DNA from: Akkermansiaceae bacterium
Lineage (GTDB): Bacteria; Verrucomicrobiota; Verrucomicrobiia; Verrucomicrobiales; DEV007
Direction: 5' to 3'
DNA: 64,000 nucleotides
Assembly (NCBI GenBank): GCA_024233085.1
Contig: JACKQC010000003.1
Span: 62,001-126,000, forward strand
The notes under the pieces were generated by a model. That model worked only from the letters and a program-made list of their open reading frames with translations. It was not told where the DNA came from and did no database searches. The first letter of the stretch is position 1, and every line of letters begins with the position of its first letter. Position numbers and translations under genes: made by a program. Of the stretch, positions 41,803 through 51,300 are shown piece after piece.

Positions 41803-42435
41803 ATGTCCAGTCACCAGACTCTCAAAGCGACCAAACGCGAAAAAGACGGCTCCGCCGAGTCCCGCCGCCTGCGCCGCCAAGGCATCGTTCCCGCCGTCGT
41901 TTACGGCTCGCAGCAGCGGAATTATTCCATCCAGGTCGATGCCCGCGAGTTCGGCGACATCCTCCGCCACCAGACCTCGGAAAACTTCCTCGTGAACCTC
42001 GAGATCGAAGGCGCCCAGGAAAAAACCAAGCTCGCCATGGTGCAGGACATTCAGCACGATCCCCTCTCCGGTTCCGTGACCCACGTCGATTTCCACGCCG
42101 TCCGCGAGGACGAAACCGTCCACGCCCACATCCCGATCGAGCTGACCGGCAGCCCCGCGGGCGTCAAACTCGGCGGCCTGCTCGAGCACCTCATTCACTC
42201 CATCGAAATCCACTGTCGCCCGGCCGATCTGCCCGAGAAAATCTCCCACGACGTCTCCGGACTCGAAGTCGGCCAGGGCATCCATGTCCGTGACCTCGTT
42301 TTCCCGGACGGCGTCACCTCGCCCATGGACGGCGAAGTCCTCGTCGCCATTGTCGCCGAATCCCGCGCCGCCGTTTCCGCCGGCGCCGGCGGCTCCGACG
42401 AATCGGCCGACGCGGGCGAAGCCCCGTCCGCCTGA
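41803..42435 (+). CDS. rplY: 50S ribosomal protein L25/general stress protein Ctc
   Basis: This 210-residue protein of the long (CTC) type has an N-terminal 5S-rRNA-binding L25 domain (KATKREKDGSAESRRLRRQGIVPAVVYG) and a C-terminal beta domain (EDETVHAHIPIELTGSPAGVKLGGLLEH, CRPADLPEKISHDVSGLEVGQGIHV). It occupies the normal position in front of pth. A short Gly/Ser/Glu tail ends the protein. ATG 41803 is the only start that fits the conserved N-terminus. Confidence 0.95.
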   Translation: MSSHQTLKATKREKDGSAESRRLRRQGIVPAVVYGSQQRNYSIQVDAREFGDILRHQTSENFLVNLEIEGAQEKTKLAMVQDIQHDPLSGSVTHVDFHAVREDETVHAHIPIELTGSPAGVKLGGLLEHLIHSIEIHCRPADLPEKISHDVSGLEVGQGIHVRDLVFPDGVTSPMDGEVLVAIVAESRAAVSAGAGGSDESADAGEAPSA

Positions 42436-42449
42436 GCAGCCCGTTTCCC

Positions 42450-43199
42450 ATGACCCGGCTCGACCGGTCCGGCGGCACCGACAGCGGCGGCGAGACACCC
42501 CTCCGCCTCGTCGCCGGGCTCGGCAATCCCGGCCGCGAATACGCCCGCACCCGGCACAATGTCGGGTTCGAAGTGCTCGACCGCCTCGCCGCCCGCCGCG
42601 GCCTTTCCTGGAACCGGGAAAAAAAGTGGAAAGCCGAAGTCGCCCGCGACGGCGCCCTCGTGTTCGTCAAACCGCTGACCTACATGAATCTCAGCGGCGA
42701 AGCCGTCGCCCCCGTCGCCGCCTTTTTCAAGATCCCCGCCGAGGGCATTCTCGTGGTCGCCGACGACGCCGATCTGGACTTCGGCACCCTGCGTTTTCGC
42801 GCCCAGGGCAGCGCCGGCGGCCACAACGGCCTGAAATCGATCGCCCGGAGCCTGGGCCACGACCGCTTTCCGCGCCTGAAGATCGGCATCGGACGCCGCC
42901 CCGACGCGACCCGGGACGACGCCAGCGCCCGCGAGCCCGGCATCATCGGCCACGTGCTCGGAAAATTCAGCGACGCCGAGAGCGCCGATCTGGAAAAAAT
43001 TCTGGCGCGAGCCGAGGAAGCGGTAAACTATGCGCTTTCCGCCGGACTGGCCGCCGCGATGAACCGGTTCAACCAGAAGCCCGCCAAGGCCCGGCGACCC
43101 AAAACCCAACGCGAAACACCACCAACCGAAGAACCCGAGGCGCCCCCCCGCGGCGCCGACGAAACGCCCCGCCCCGGCGGGACAACCCAACCAACATGA
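42450..43199 (+). CDS. pth: Peptidyl-tRNA hydrolase
   Basis: The enzyme releases peptides from stalled peptidyl-tRNA. Conserved blocks: VAGLGNPGREYARTRHNVGFEVLD with the catalytic histidine, KPLTYMNLSGEAV, DDADLDFGTLRFRAQGSAGGHNGLKSI, and FPRLKIGIGR. At 249 residues it is longer than the usual 190: about 17 extra residues at the N-terminus and 45 proline/arginine-rich residues at the C-terminus. The stop overlaps the rpsF start (ATGA). It lies 14 bp after rplY. Confidence 0.95.
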   Translation: MTRLDRSGGTDSGGETPLRLVAGLGNPGREYARTRHNVGFEVLDRLAARRGLSWNREKKWKAEVARDGALVFVKPLTYMNLSGEAVAPVAAFFKIPAEGILVVADDADLDFGTLRFRAQGSAGGHNGLKSIARSLGHDRFPRLKIGIGRRPDATRDDASAREPGIIGHVLGKFSDAESADLEKILARAEEAVNYALSAGLAAAMNRFNQKPAKARRPKTQRETPPTEEPEAPPRGADETPRPGGTTQPT

Positions 43200-43483
43200 A
43201 ACGGAATTACGAAGGTATCATCGTCCTGAACCTGCAGGGCAAGGAAGAAAGCCTCGACGACCAGATCGGCGGCATCGGCAAGGAACTCGAAGCCGAGGGC
43301 GCCACCCTCCAGCAGGTCGAGCGCATGGGACGCAAGGAATTTGCCTACCCGAACAAGAACAAGCTCACCCACGGCTACTACGTTCACTACCTCTTCGAAG
43401 CCGAGCCCGACGCCATCGGAAAGATGCGCACCCGCCTCGCCCTGAACGAGGACGTGCAGCTTCAGCATTATCAGACGAAGTAA
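43196..43483 (+). CDS. rpsF: 30S ribosomal protein S6
   Basis: This 95-residue protein has the S6 pattern NYEGIIVLNLQGKEESLDDQIGGIGKELEAEGATLQQVERMGRKEFAYP followed by the YYVHYLFEAEPDAIGKMRTRL strand-helix. It starts with ATG overlapping the pth stop, which suggests coupled translation. rpsF-ssb is a conserved pair; rpsR, often next, is absent. Confidence 0.95.
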   Translation: MKRNYEGIIVLNLQGKEESLDDQIGGIGKELEAEGATLQQVERMGRKEFAYPNKNKLTHGYYVHYLFEAEPDAIGKMRTRLALNEDVQLQHYQTK

Positions 43484-43568
43484 GCCGTATCGGGCGCGGT
43501 TTCGCCCGGCGCCGGGAAAAAGCAAAAAAATCCTGTCAATCCTGACGAAAACCGGGTAGTCCAGCGTC

Positions 43569-44087
43569 ATGGCGAGTCTCAACAAAGTCATGCTCATCGG
43601 GAATCTCACCCGCGATCCCGAAGTGCGCTACACTCCCAAGGGCACCGCCGTCACCGACATCGGCCTGGCGGTCAACCGCGTTTACAGCTCCGATACCGGC
43701 GAGCGCCGCGAGGAAACCACCTTCGTCGACGTCACCCTCTGGGGACGCCAGGCCGAGATCGCCGGTCAGTACATGAAAAAAGGCAAGCCCATCTACATCG
43801 AGGGCCGCCTGCAAATGGACACCTGGCAGGACAAGCAAACCGGCCAGAACCGCAGCCGCCTCAAAATCGTCGGCGAAAACTTCCAGTTCCTCGGCTCCCG
43901 GGAAGATGGCGGCGGCAGCGGCGGTGGAAGCGGCGGCGGATACCCGTCCTCGCCTCCCCAGAATCATCCGCAACGCTCCGCCTCCGACGGCGGCGACTAC
44001 GGCTCGCCACCGCCCGAAGCCGACTACAGCGGCCCCGGCGGCGGCGGCGGGAACGACTTCGAGGAAGAGGACGACATTCCCTTCTGA
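43569..44087 (+). CDS. ssb: Single-stranded DNA-binding protein
   Basis: This 172-residue protein has an OB-fold in about residues 1-110 (NKVMLIGNLTRDPEVRYTPKGTAVTDIGLAVNR, TFVDVTLWGRQAEIAGQYMKKG), a Gly/Pro-rich flexible linker, and the acidic tip EEEDDIPF used to recruit partner proteins. The length and architecture are normal for a replicative SSB. It is the last gene of the rplY operon, 85 bp after rpsF. A weak GC hairpin without a T-run lies in that gap. Confidence 0.96.
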   Translation: MASLNKVMLIGNLTRDPEVRYTPKGTAVTDIGLAVNRVYSSDTGERREETTFVDVTLWGRQAEIAGQYMKKGKPIYIEGRLQMDTWQDKQTGQNRSRLKIVGENFQFLGSREDGGGSGGGSGGGYPSSPPQNHPQRSASDGGDYGSPPPEADYSGPGGGGGNDFEEEDDIPF

Positions 44088-44147
44088 ATTCGGGCACGCA
44101 ATCGAGCGCTTCCGATGCCGGCGCGGGGATGGTAAGGTGACCGTCCC

Positions 44148-47100
44148 ATGGCGTTTTTTGGCACCCAGAGGGCGATCGGCGACCGTTTTCCCACCCAACA
44201 GGGTTGGGTCCGGGACCTGACCCTGTTGAGTCTGGCCGCGATTTGCCTCCCGGCGCGCGCGATTTCACCGGAGGAACTCGAGTTTTTCGAATCCAAAATC
44301 CGGCCCGTCATCGCCCAGGAATGCTACGAGTGTCACAACTCGAAGGACAAGGCCAGGGGCGGCCTCGTCCTCGACACCCGGGACGGCTGGCAAAAGGGCG
44401 GCGAGTCCGGCCCCGCCATCGTGCCCGGCCGGCCGGCGGACAGCCTGTTCATCCGGTCGATCAAGCATCTCGATGACGATCTGAAAATGCCGAAAGCCGG
44501 CGCGAAACTCGAGCCGGAGACCGTGGCCGTCTTCGAGAAATGGATCGCCCTCGGCGCGCCCGACCCCCGCGACCAACCGCCATCCGAGGCCGAGCTGGCC
44601 CGCGACACGAGCTGGGAAGCCATTCGCGGCCGCCGCCAGAACTGGTGGAGCTTTCTGCCGATCGCCCCGCCCGAGCCTCCCGCCCTCCCCGGAGTCGAAG
44701 ACCCGGTCGACCGCTTCCTGCGCGCCAAAAGCGCCGCCCAACAACTGCCTCCCGCATCGCCGGCCGACCCGCGCGCGCTGATCCGGCGCCTTTATTTTAA
44801 CCTCATCGGCCTGCCGCCCCGCCCGGAGGAAGTCGAGCGTTTCGCCGCCGAGATGGCCGACGCCCGCGTCGCCGAAGCCGAAACCCCCGGCGCGGAAAAA
44901 CGCGTCGTTGCCGCCTGGGTGGACCGGCTGCTGGCCGACCCGGCCTTTGGCGAAAAGTGGGCGCGACACTGGATGGACTGGGTGCGCTACGCCGATTCGC
45001 ACGGGAGCGAAGGCGATCCCGACGTGCCGAACGCGTGGATGTACCGCGATTACCTGATCCGCGCGCTGAACGCCGATATTCCCTACGACCAGTTGGTGAT
45101 GGAGCATTTCGCCGGCGATCTGCTGGACGAGCCGCGCGTCGACGCCGCCCTCGGCCTGAACGAGTCGGCCCTCGGCATCGGACATCTGCGCATGGTTTAC
45201 CACGGCTTCGCGCCGACCGACGCCCTCGAGGAACGGGTCCGCTTCACCGACGACCAGATCGGGACCGTGACCCGCGCCTTTCTCGGATTGACGGTCGCTT
45301 GCTCCCGCTGCCACAACCACAAATTCGACCCCGTCAGCCAGCGCGACTACTACGCGCTCTATGGTGTCTTCAGCTCCGCGCGCCCCGCCCTGATCGCCGT
45401 CAACGCTCCCGGCACTCTCGGGAAAAACCGAGACGACCTCGCGAAGTTGAAGCCCCGGATCCGCGCCGCAGTCGCCGAAGCCTGGATCGCGGCCGCCGAA
45501 AGCCTCCCCGAAAAGCTCACCTCGCCCGAGTGGCGGGCGAAGACCGAGGACGCCATCGCTCCGGACAGACCCCTGCACGCGCTGCGCCTCGTGAGCCGCG
45601 AAGTCGCCGCCGGCCGCGATCCCGCCGCGGCCTGGAACACGCTGCGCGAGACCTGGGCAAAGGACCGCGCCGCCCTCGCCGAGCACCGCCGTCGCGCCTA
45701 CCGGCTGCGCTGGGACGGCGGCTCCGAGGCCGACTACGCGCAATGGTTCCCCCAAGGCGAGGGGCTCGGGCCGAAGCCGGCCAAAGCGGGAGAGTTTTCC
45801 GTTTCGACGGAGAACGACGACCTCGCGATCGGCCGGATTTTTCCCGCCTCGACGCTGTCGCACGCGCTTTCGACCAGGCACCGCGCCGTGCTGGCCTCGC
45901 CGGACATCGTGCTCGACGGCGAGTACGATCTCTGGCTGCGCGTGGCGGGCGACGGCGGCGCGTCGGCGCGGTACGCCGTGCAAAACTACCCGCGCAGCGG
46001 AACCGTTTACCCGGTGACCTCGCTCAGCGGCGGCGACTGGCGCTGGGTGAAATACGAAAAGCTCGACTACTGGGACGGCGACCGCGTTCACGTCGAGCTG
46101 GCCACAAACGCCGACCAGCCCCTGCTCGCCGACCTCGGCCGGGAGCGTTCGTGGTGGGCGGTTCGCGAGGCGGTGCTTTTCCAAAAAAGTTCCCCGCCCC
46201 CGCCGGTCATCGCCACCGAAACGCTCGATCCCGTCTTCGCCGCCGCCGCGAGATCGGGCGCGCCCGAGACGGTCGAGGCCGCCGCGGCCCTGCTCGCCAC
46301 CGCCGTGAGGGACGCGGCCACCGCCTGGCGCGACGGATCGCCCACCGACGCCCAGGCGCTGCTGCTCGACGCCTGGCTCCGCCTCGGCGCGCTGCCCAAT
46401 CGCCCCGGCGAACTGGGAAAAGCCGGGCCGCTGCTCGCCGAATACCGCCGCCTCGAAGCCGAGGTGCCCGTCGCCATCCGCGCTCCCGGCCTCGCCGAAT
46501 GGCGGGGAGCCGACGCCCCGCTTTTCGTTCGCGGAGACCACAAACAGCCCGCCGACACGGTGCCGCGCCGCTTCCTCGAGGCGATCGACGAAACTCCCTA
46601 CGCCACGGATTTGAGCGGCCGCCTCGAGTTCGCCCGCGATCTGCTCCGCCCCGACAATCCGCTGACCGCGCGCGTCATCGTCAACCGCCTCTGGCACCAC
46701 CTCTTCGGACGGGGCCTGGCGCCGACCACGGGAAATTTCGGCCGTCTCGGCGAAAAGCCCGATCATCCCGAGCTGCTCGATTTTCTCGCGGCGCGGTTTT
46801 CCAACGAACAGGGATGGTCGCTGAAGCGCGCCATTCGCGACCTGGTTCTGACCGAAACCTGGCGCCAGTCCAGCGCGCCCTCGCCCGAGGCCGCCGAACG
46901 CGATCCCGACAATCGCCTGCTGACGCATTTCCCCGTCCGCCGGCTCGACGCCGAGGCGATCCGAGACAATCTGCTGGCCGTGTCGGGAGCGCTCGACCGC
47001 GGCGCCCGGTTCGGCCCGCCGGGAAGCGGCACCTCCCCGCGGCGCAGCCTTTACGTGCTGGAAAAACGCAACACCCTCGACCCGCTGCTGACCGTCTTCG

Positions 47101-48326
47101 ACATGCCCGAGCCGGCCGGCAGCGTCGGCCGGCGCGACGTCACGAATGTCCCCGCCCAGTCCCTCACCCTGCTCAACGATCCCTTCATCATCGGCCAGGC
47201 CCGAAGCTGGGCGCGGCGCACACTGGAGACACTGCCGGACAGCGACGACGACGAAGACGCGCGCATCGCCGCCCTGTTCGAGACCGGGTTTTCCCGGCCG
47301 TCGACGCCCGCCGAAAACGCCGGCGCCCGCGCTTTTCTCGCCCGGCTCGAGGATTCCCATCGCGAGAGCGCCCGCCGGATTGCCGCGCTCGAGTCGAGCC
47401 TTTCGAAAAATGTCGCCGCTCTCTCCGCGCTCGTCGAGCCGGTCCGGAAAAAGCTCGAAGACGCGCGGAAAAAATCGCTCGACTCCGGCGAACCGGTCGA
47501 CCTGAAGCCGCTGGCGGTCTGGGATTTCGAAAAGGACGCGAACGATTCCGCCGGCGAACTGCACGCCGCCTTCCGCGGTTCGGCGCGGCTCGAAGGCGGG
47601 GCGCTGGTGGCGGACGGCCGGGGTTTCGCCGCCACGTCGCCGGGCGACCGCGATCTCGGCGCCAAAACCCTCGAGGCCCGCGTCCTGCTTCACACCCTCG
47701 ACCAGCGCGCCGGCGGCGTGATGACGGTGCAGGATCTGGCGGGCGGGGCCTTCGATTCGATCGTCTTCGCCGAGCGCCAGCCGAACGAGTGGCTCGCGGG
47801 AAGCAACACCTTCACCCGCACGCTCGATTTCGGAGGTCCGAAAGAAACCGAGGCCGCCGCGAAGCCCGTCCATCTCGCCCTCGTCTATCGCGCGGACGGA
47901 ACGATTCTGGCTTATCGGAACGGGGAACCCCACGGGCAACCGGTCCGCAAGAGCGGCCTGCATGTCTTCAAAGCCGGCGCCTGGCAGGTGGTCTTCGGCC
48001 TGCGCCACGGCACCGCGGCCTCCGGAAACCGGCCCCTGCGCGGGAATATCCTCGAAGCCCGCCTCTACGACCGCGCCCTCGAACCCGGCGAAGTCCGCGC
48101 CGCCGCCACGGGCGACAGCCGTTTCGTTTCCGAACACGAAGTCCTCGACTCCCTGACCGACTCCCAGCGCGCGGAAAAAGACCGCCTCGAAACCGAAGCC
48201 GCCGATCTGCGCCGGCGGCTCGAAACGCTCCGGGCCGAAGCCGAAGTCTCCCCACCCGAAGTGCGCAAGTGGGAGGACCTCGCCCACGCGCTTTTCAACC
48301 TGAAGGAGTTCATCTATGTCCGCTGA
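44148..48326 (+). CDS. Planctomycete-type cytochrome c / DUF1549-DUF1553 protein with LamG domain
   Basis: This 1392-residue exported protein has a PSCyt1 domain at about residues 45-135 with heme motif CYECH (C59, C62, H63) and PADSLFIRSIKHLDDDLKMPKAG. DUF1549 (PSCyt2) follows at about 180-420 (RALIRRLYFNLIGLPPRPEEVERFA, HWMDWVRYADSHGS, ACSRCHNHKFDPVSQRDYYALYG), then DUF1553 (PSD1) at about 820-1075 (NPLTARVIVNRLWHHLFGRGL, NVPAQSLTLLNDPFI). An inserted LamG domain at about 1115-1320 precedes a short coiled tail. The hydrophobic core of the signal peptide is partly encoded by a 41-bp repeat. Such genes pair with DUF1501 genes, as here, and are thought to act in periplasmic degradation of polymers; the mechanism is unknown. 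Confidence 0.9.
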   Translation: MAFFGTQRAIGDRFPTQQGWVRDLTLLSLAAICLPARAISPEELEFFESKIRPVIAQECYECHNSKDKARGGLVLDTRDGWQKGGESGPAIVPGRPADSLFIRSIKHLDDDLKMPKAGAKLEPETVAVFEKWIALGAPDPRDQPPSEAELARDTSWEAIRGRRQNWWSFLPIAPPEPPALPGVEDPVDRFLRAKSAAQQLPPASPADPRALIRRLYFNLIGLPPRPEEVERFAAEMADARVAEAETPGAEKRVVAAWVDRLLADPAFGEKWARHWMDWVRYADSHGSEGDPDVPNAWMYRDYLIRALNADIPYDQLVMEHFAGDLLDEPRVDAALGLNESALGIGHLRMVYHGFAPTDALEERVRFTDDQIGTVTRAFLGLTVACSRCHNHKFDPVSQRDYYALYGVFSSARPALIAVNAPGTLGKNRDDLAKLKPRIRAAVAEAWIAAAESLPEKLTSPEWRAKTEDAIAPDRPLHALRLVSREVAAGRDPAAAWNTLRETWAKDRAALAEHRRRAYRLRWDGGSEADYAQWFPQGEGLGPKPAKAGEFSVSTENDDLAIGRIFPASTLSHALSTRHRAVLASPDIVLDGEYDLWLRVAGDGGASARYAVQNYPRSGTVYPVTSLSGGDWRWVKYEKLDYWDGDRVHVELATNADQPLLADLGRERSWWAVREAVLFQKSSPPPPVIATETLDPVFAAAARSGAPETVEAAAALLATAVRDAATAWRDGSPTDAQALLLDAWLRLGALPNRPGELGKAGPLLAEYRRLEAEVPVAIRAPGLAEWRGADAPLFVRGDHKQPADTVPRRFLEAIDETPYATDLSGRLEFARDLLRPDNPLTARVIVNRLWHHLFGRGLAPTTGNFGRLGEKPDHPELLDFLAARFSNEQGWSLKRAIRDLVLTETWRQSSAPSPEAAERDPDNRLLTHFPVRRLDAEAIRDNLLAVSGALDRGARFGPPGSGTSPRRSLYVLEKRNTLDPLLTVFDMPEPAGSVGRRDVTNVPAQSLTLLNDPFIIGQARSWARRTLETLPDSDDDEDARIAALFETGFSRPSTPAENAGARAFLARLEDSHRESARRIAALESSLSKNVAALSALVEPVRKKLEDARKKSLDSGEPVDLKPLAVWDFEKDANDSAGELHAAFRGSARLEGGALVADGRGFAATSPGDRDLGAKTLEARVLLHTLDQRAGGVMTVQDLAGGAFDSIVFAERQPNEWLAGSNTFTRTLDFGGPKETEAAAKPVHLALVYRADGTILAYRNGEPHGQPVRKSGLHVFKAGAWQVVFGLRHGTAASGNRPLRGNILEARLYDRALEPGEVRAAATGDSRFVSEHEVLDSLTDSQRAEKDRLETEAADLRRRLETLRAEAEVSPPEVRKWEDLAHALFNLKEFIYVR
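44192..44232 (+). repeat. 41-bp palindromic element, copy 6 (in the signal-peptide region of the PSCyt1 gene)
   Basis: Left half CACCCAACAGGGTTGGGTC, spacer CGG, right half GACCTGACCCTGTTGAGTC, inverted. It is translated as PTQQGWVRDLTLLS, residues 15-28 of the protein, reaching into the hydrophobic core of the export signal. Confidence 0.9.
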
Positions 48327-49782
48327 ATTTCATTCGCCCAACGACATCGTCTCACTCTCCCGCCGCGCCATGCTCCGCCGCGCGTCGAGCGGCTTCGGCA
48401 TGGTGGCTCTGGCCGGCCTGATGTCTCGCGAATCCACAGGAGCGCTCGCGGCCTTGTCCGGCGCGGCCGGGGAGCGGTCGCGGACGCCCCGCCTCCCGCC
48501 CCGGGCGAAGAACGTCATCTTCTGCTACATGTCGGGCGGCGTCTCGCAGGTGGATACCTTCGACCCGAAGCCGAAGCTCCGCGCGCTGGACGGTAAGCCC
48601 GTGCCGGTGAAGGTCGAGCGCACGCAGTTCAACAACAACGGCAACATTTTCGCCAGCCCCTTCGAGTTCCGGCCCGGCGGCCGAAGCGGCATCCCGATTT
48701 CCGACCTTTTTCCCCACCTGCGCGACGGGTGCGCCGACGATCTCGCCGTGATCCGCTCGATGACCAGCCCCGTCAACGAACACGCCCAGGGAAATTACTT
48801 TTTCCACACCGGATTTCCCTTCATCGGCCACCCCAGCGCCGGTGCCTGGGTGAATTACGGTCTCGGCTCGGAAAACCGCGACTTGCCCGGCTTCGTCGTG
48901 CTGAAGAGTGGCGAGGCCGCCACGCCCCACGGCGGCGTCGGACAGTGGAGCAGCGCCTTTCTCCCGGCCCAGCACCAAGCCTCCGTCATCCAGGTGGACG
49001 CCCCCGAGCCGGTGGCGAATATCGTGCCGCGCGAAACCGACTCGCTCCAGCGTTCGCGCCTGGAGTTCATCGATGCGATCGACCGCGATTTCGCCTCGTC
49101 GGTCGCCGATGCCCAGGTCGAGGCGGCCGTGCTCAACTACGAAACCGCCTATCGCATGCAGGCCGCCGTGCCCAGTCTCTGCGATCTCGCCGGGGAAACC
49201 GACGCGACCAGGCGGCTCTACGGATTCGAGGCGAAAAATCCAATGACCCGCCACTACGCCGCCCAGGCCCTGCTCGCCCGGCGACTGGTCGAACGCGGCG
49301 TCCGATTCGTCGAGTTGACCTGTCTGCCCCAGACCCCCGGCGGCGGCCAGGGACCGAACCCGTGGGACCAGCATGGCGGGCTGAAGAATGGACACAGCAA
49401 CATGGCCAACCAGGTCGACCAGCCCATCGCCGGCCTCCTCGTCGATCTCAAGCGGCGCGGCCTGCTCGAGGAAACCATCGTCGTCTGGGCCGGCGAGTTT
49501 GGCCGCACGCCCTTTTCGCAGGGCAGCGACGGCCGCGATCACAATCCCTTCGGCTTCAGCGTGTGGATGGCCGGCGGCGGCTTCAGGGGCGGGACGATCC
49601 ACGGGGAAACCGACGAGCTGGGATATCACGTCGTCGAGGGCAAGGCCACCATCTACGATCTCTGGGCCACCGTCCTCCACCAGCTCGGGCTCGATCACGA
49701 AACGCTCACCTTCCGCCACGCCGGCCGCGATTTCCGCCTCACCGACGTCCACGGCTCCGTGCTGCGCGAGGTGCTGGCCTAG
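48316..49782 (+). CDS. DUF1501 family exported protein
   Basis: This 488-residue protein has a twin-arginine-type leader (SRRAMLRRASSGFGMVALAGLM). DUF1501 blocks include KNVIFCYMSGGVSQVDTFDPKP, VNEHAQGNYFFHTGFP, NPWDQHGGLKNGHSN, TIVVWAGEFGRTPFSQGSDGRDHNPFGFSVWMAGGGF and YDLWATVLHQLGLDHETLTF. The fold is related to the alkaline phosphatase/sulfatase superfamily, but no activity is proven. The start codon lies 11 bp inside the preceding PSCyt gene, so the two are an operon and probably act together outside the cytoplasm. Confidence 0.92.
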   Translation: MSAEFHSPNDIVSLSRRAMLRRASSGFGMVALAGLMSRESTGALAALSGAAGERSRTPRLPPRAKNVIFCYMSGGVSQVDTFDPKPKLRALDGKPVPVKVERTQFNNNGNIFASPFEFRPGGRSGIPISDLFPHLRDGCADDLAVIRSMTSPVNEHAQGNYFFHTGFPFIGHPSAGAWVNYGLGSENRDLPGFVVLKSGEAATPHGGVGQWSSAFLPAQHQASVIQVDAPEPVANIVPRETDSLQRSRLEFIDAIDRDFASSVADAQVEAAVLNYETAYRMQAAVPSLCDLAGETDATRRLYGFEAKNPMTRHYAAQALLARRLVERGVRFVELTCLPQTPGGGQGPNPWDQHGGLKNGHSNMANQVDQPIAGLLVDLKRRGLLEETIVVWAGEFGRTPFSQGSDGRDHNPFGFSVWMAGGGFRGGTIHGETDELGYHVVEGKATIYDLWATVLHQLGLDHETLTFRHAGRDFRLTDVHGSVLREVLA

Positions 49783-49833
49783 GCTGAAGGGGGAGCTTGC
49801 GCCCTCGTCTCCCATGACCGAAAGTCCGCGCGC

Positions 49834-50520
49834 ATGGCTGGCTCAGCGTCTTTTTCCCCGGATCCCGGCAAACCCCTGCTGATTTTCGATTTCGACGGCA
49901 CCCTCGCGAACACGATCGAGACCGGCCTCGAAATCTTCAACGAAATCGCCGCGCAATACCGGCTTCGCACAGTCAGCCGCGAGGAAGCCCAGCAGTTGCG
50001 CCATCTCAACACCCGCGCCCTGCTCGACCGGCTCGGCATTTCCCGGCTCATGGCCGTCAAGCTCGTCGCCCACATCCGGCGCCTCATCCACGACCGCATG
50101 GATTCCGTGGACATGATCCCCGGCACCGCCGAAGCCGTCACGCGACTCGGCGAGTCCGGATTTCCCATGGGAATCCTCAGCAGCAACGCCGCCGACAATG
50201 TCCGGCAATTCCTTCAGCGACACGGCATCGCCGGCTGTTTTTCCTTCGTCGAGGCCGGGGTGAGCCTTTTCGGAAAACCCCAGCGCATCAAAAACGTCCT
50301 CCGCCGGCAGAACTGCGACGCCCGACGCGCCATGTACATCGGCGACGAAACGCGCGACATGGAAGCCGCCCGACGCGCCGGCGTCTCCGCCATCGCCGTG
50401 TGCTGGGGCGCCAACGAACGCGAATCCATGCTCACCGAGGACCCCGAATTCTGCGTCCAAACCCCCGAGGAAATGGTCGCGGCGGCCGTCGCGTTTTCGG
50501 AGAAAATCAAGACCGCCTGA
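49834..50520 (+). CDS. HAD-superfamily phosphatase (phosphoglycolate phosphatase-like)
   Basis: This 228-residue protein has the four HAD motifs: LLIFDFDGTLANT with the nucleophile and acid aspartates, GILSSN, a lysine in FGKPQRIKNVL, and YIGDETRDMEAAR. An alpha-helical cap sits between motifs I and II, as in phosphoglycolate phosphatases (Gph-like). The true substrate cannot be deduced. It is followed by an SDR gene after 57 bp on the same strand. Confidence 0.85.
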   Translation: MAGSASFSPDPGKPLLIFDFDGTLANTIETGLEIFNEIAAQYRLRTVSREEAQQLRHLNTRALLDRLGISRLMAVKLVAHIRRLIHDRMDSVDMIPGTAEAVTRLGESGFPMGILSSNAADNVRQFLQRHGIAGCFSFVEAGVSLFGKPQRIKNVLRRQNCDARRAMYIGDETRDMEAARRAGVSAIAVCWGANERESMLTEDPEFCVQTPEEMVAAAVAFSEKIKTA

Positions 50521-50577
50521 CCGGCATGTCGAGCCGCTTTCGGATTTCGCATTCAGCCCTTGGAATTTTTTTCGCCC

Positions 50578-51300
50578 ATGTCCAAACCACTCGTCATCAT
50601 CACCGGCGCCAGCTCCGGAATCGGCGCCGCCACCGCGAAGCTCTTCTCCGAGGCCGGCCATCCGCTCCTGCTGCTGGCCCGGCGCCTGCCCGAGATGGAG
50701 GCCCTCGCCCTGCCGAACGCCCTGTGCCGGGCCGTCGATGTGATGGATGTCGACGCCTTCCGCGCCGCCATCGCCGAGGCCGAGGCGCGGTTCGGCAAGG
50801 CCGACTGTCTCGTCAACAACGCCGGCGTCATGTTCTGCGGCGACCCGGTGAAGCAGAGCGCCGACGAATGGCAGCGCATGCTCGATGTGAACCTGCGCGG
50901 CCTGCTCAACGGCATCCAGCTCGTTCTCGAGGGCATGGTCGCGCGCCAATCCGGCACCATCGTCAACATCGGCTCCATCGCCGGGGTGAAGACCTTTCCG
51001 AAACACGCCGTTTACTGCGGCACGAAATTCGCCGTCCACGCCATCACCGAGACCATTCGCCAGGAGGTCAGCGGCAGCGACGTGCGCCTGGTCACCATCG
51101 CGCCCGGCATGGTCGAGACCGATCTGGTCAATCACTCGACCGACGCCGAGGCGCGCGACGGCTGGTGGGAGTACGCGAACCGGATCGGCGGCGCCCTGAA
51201 GCCCGAGTCCATCGCCCAATCGATTCTGTTTGCCTACCAGATGCCGCAGAGCGTCTGTGTGCGCGAAATGGTGGTTTGCCCCACGCGCCAGGAACCCTGA
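50578..51300 (+). CDS. Short-chain dehydrogenase/reductase
   Basis: This 240-residue classical SDR has cofactor loop TGASSGIGAAT, NNAGVMF, catalytic serine in VNIGSIAG and YCGTK (Tyr and Lys). An arginine pair after the second strand (LLARRL) suggests NADP(H) preference. PGMVETDL is the usual segment after the active site. The ATG at 50578 was preferred over the in-frame TTG at 50560. The TGA stop overlaps the first two bases of a 41-bp palindromic repeat. The substrate is unknown. Confidence 0.87.
   Translation: MSKPLVIITGASSGIGAATAKLFSEAGHPLLLLARRLPEMEALALPNALCRAVDVMDVDAFRAAIAEAEARFGKADCLVNNAGVMFCGDPVKQSADEWQRMLDVNLRGLLNGIQLVLEGMVARQSGTIVNIGSIAGVKTFPKHAVYCGTKFAVHAITETIRQEVSGSDVRLVTIAPGMVETDLVNHSTDAEARDGWWEYANRIGGALKPESIAQSILFAYQMPQSVCVREMVVCPTRQEP

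Noticed and set aside
43491..43515. GC hairpin CGGGCG...CGCCCG after rpsF as a terminator
   Set aside because: No T-run follows on the plus strand, and ssb is normally co-transcribed with rpsF.
44265..48287. 1340-codon minus-strand frame opposite the PSCyt gene
   Set aside because: Low-complexity translation without domains; the plus strand encodes PSCyt1, PSCyt2, LamG and PSD1 in order.
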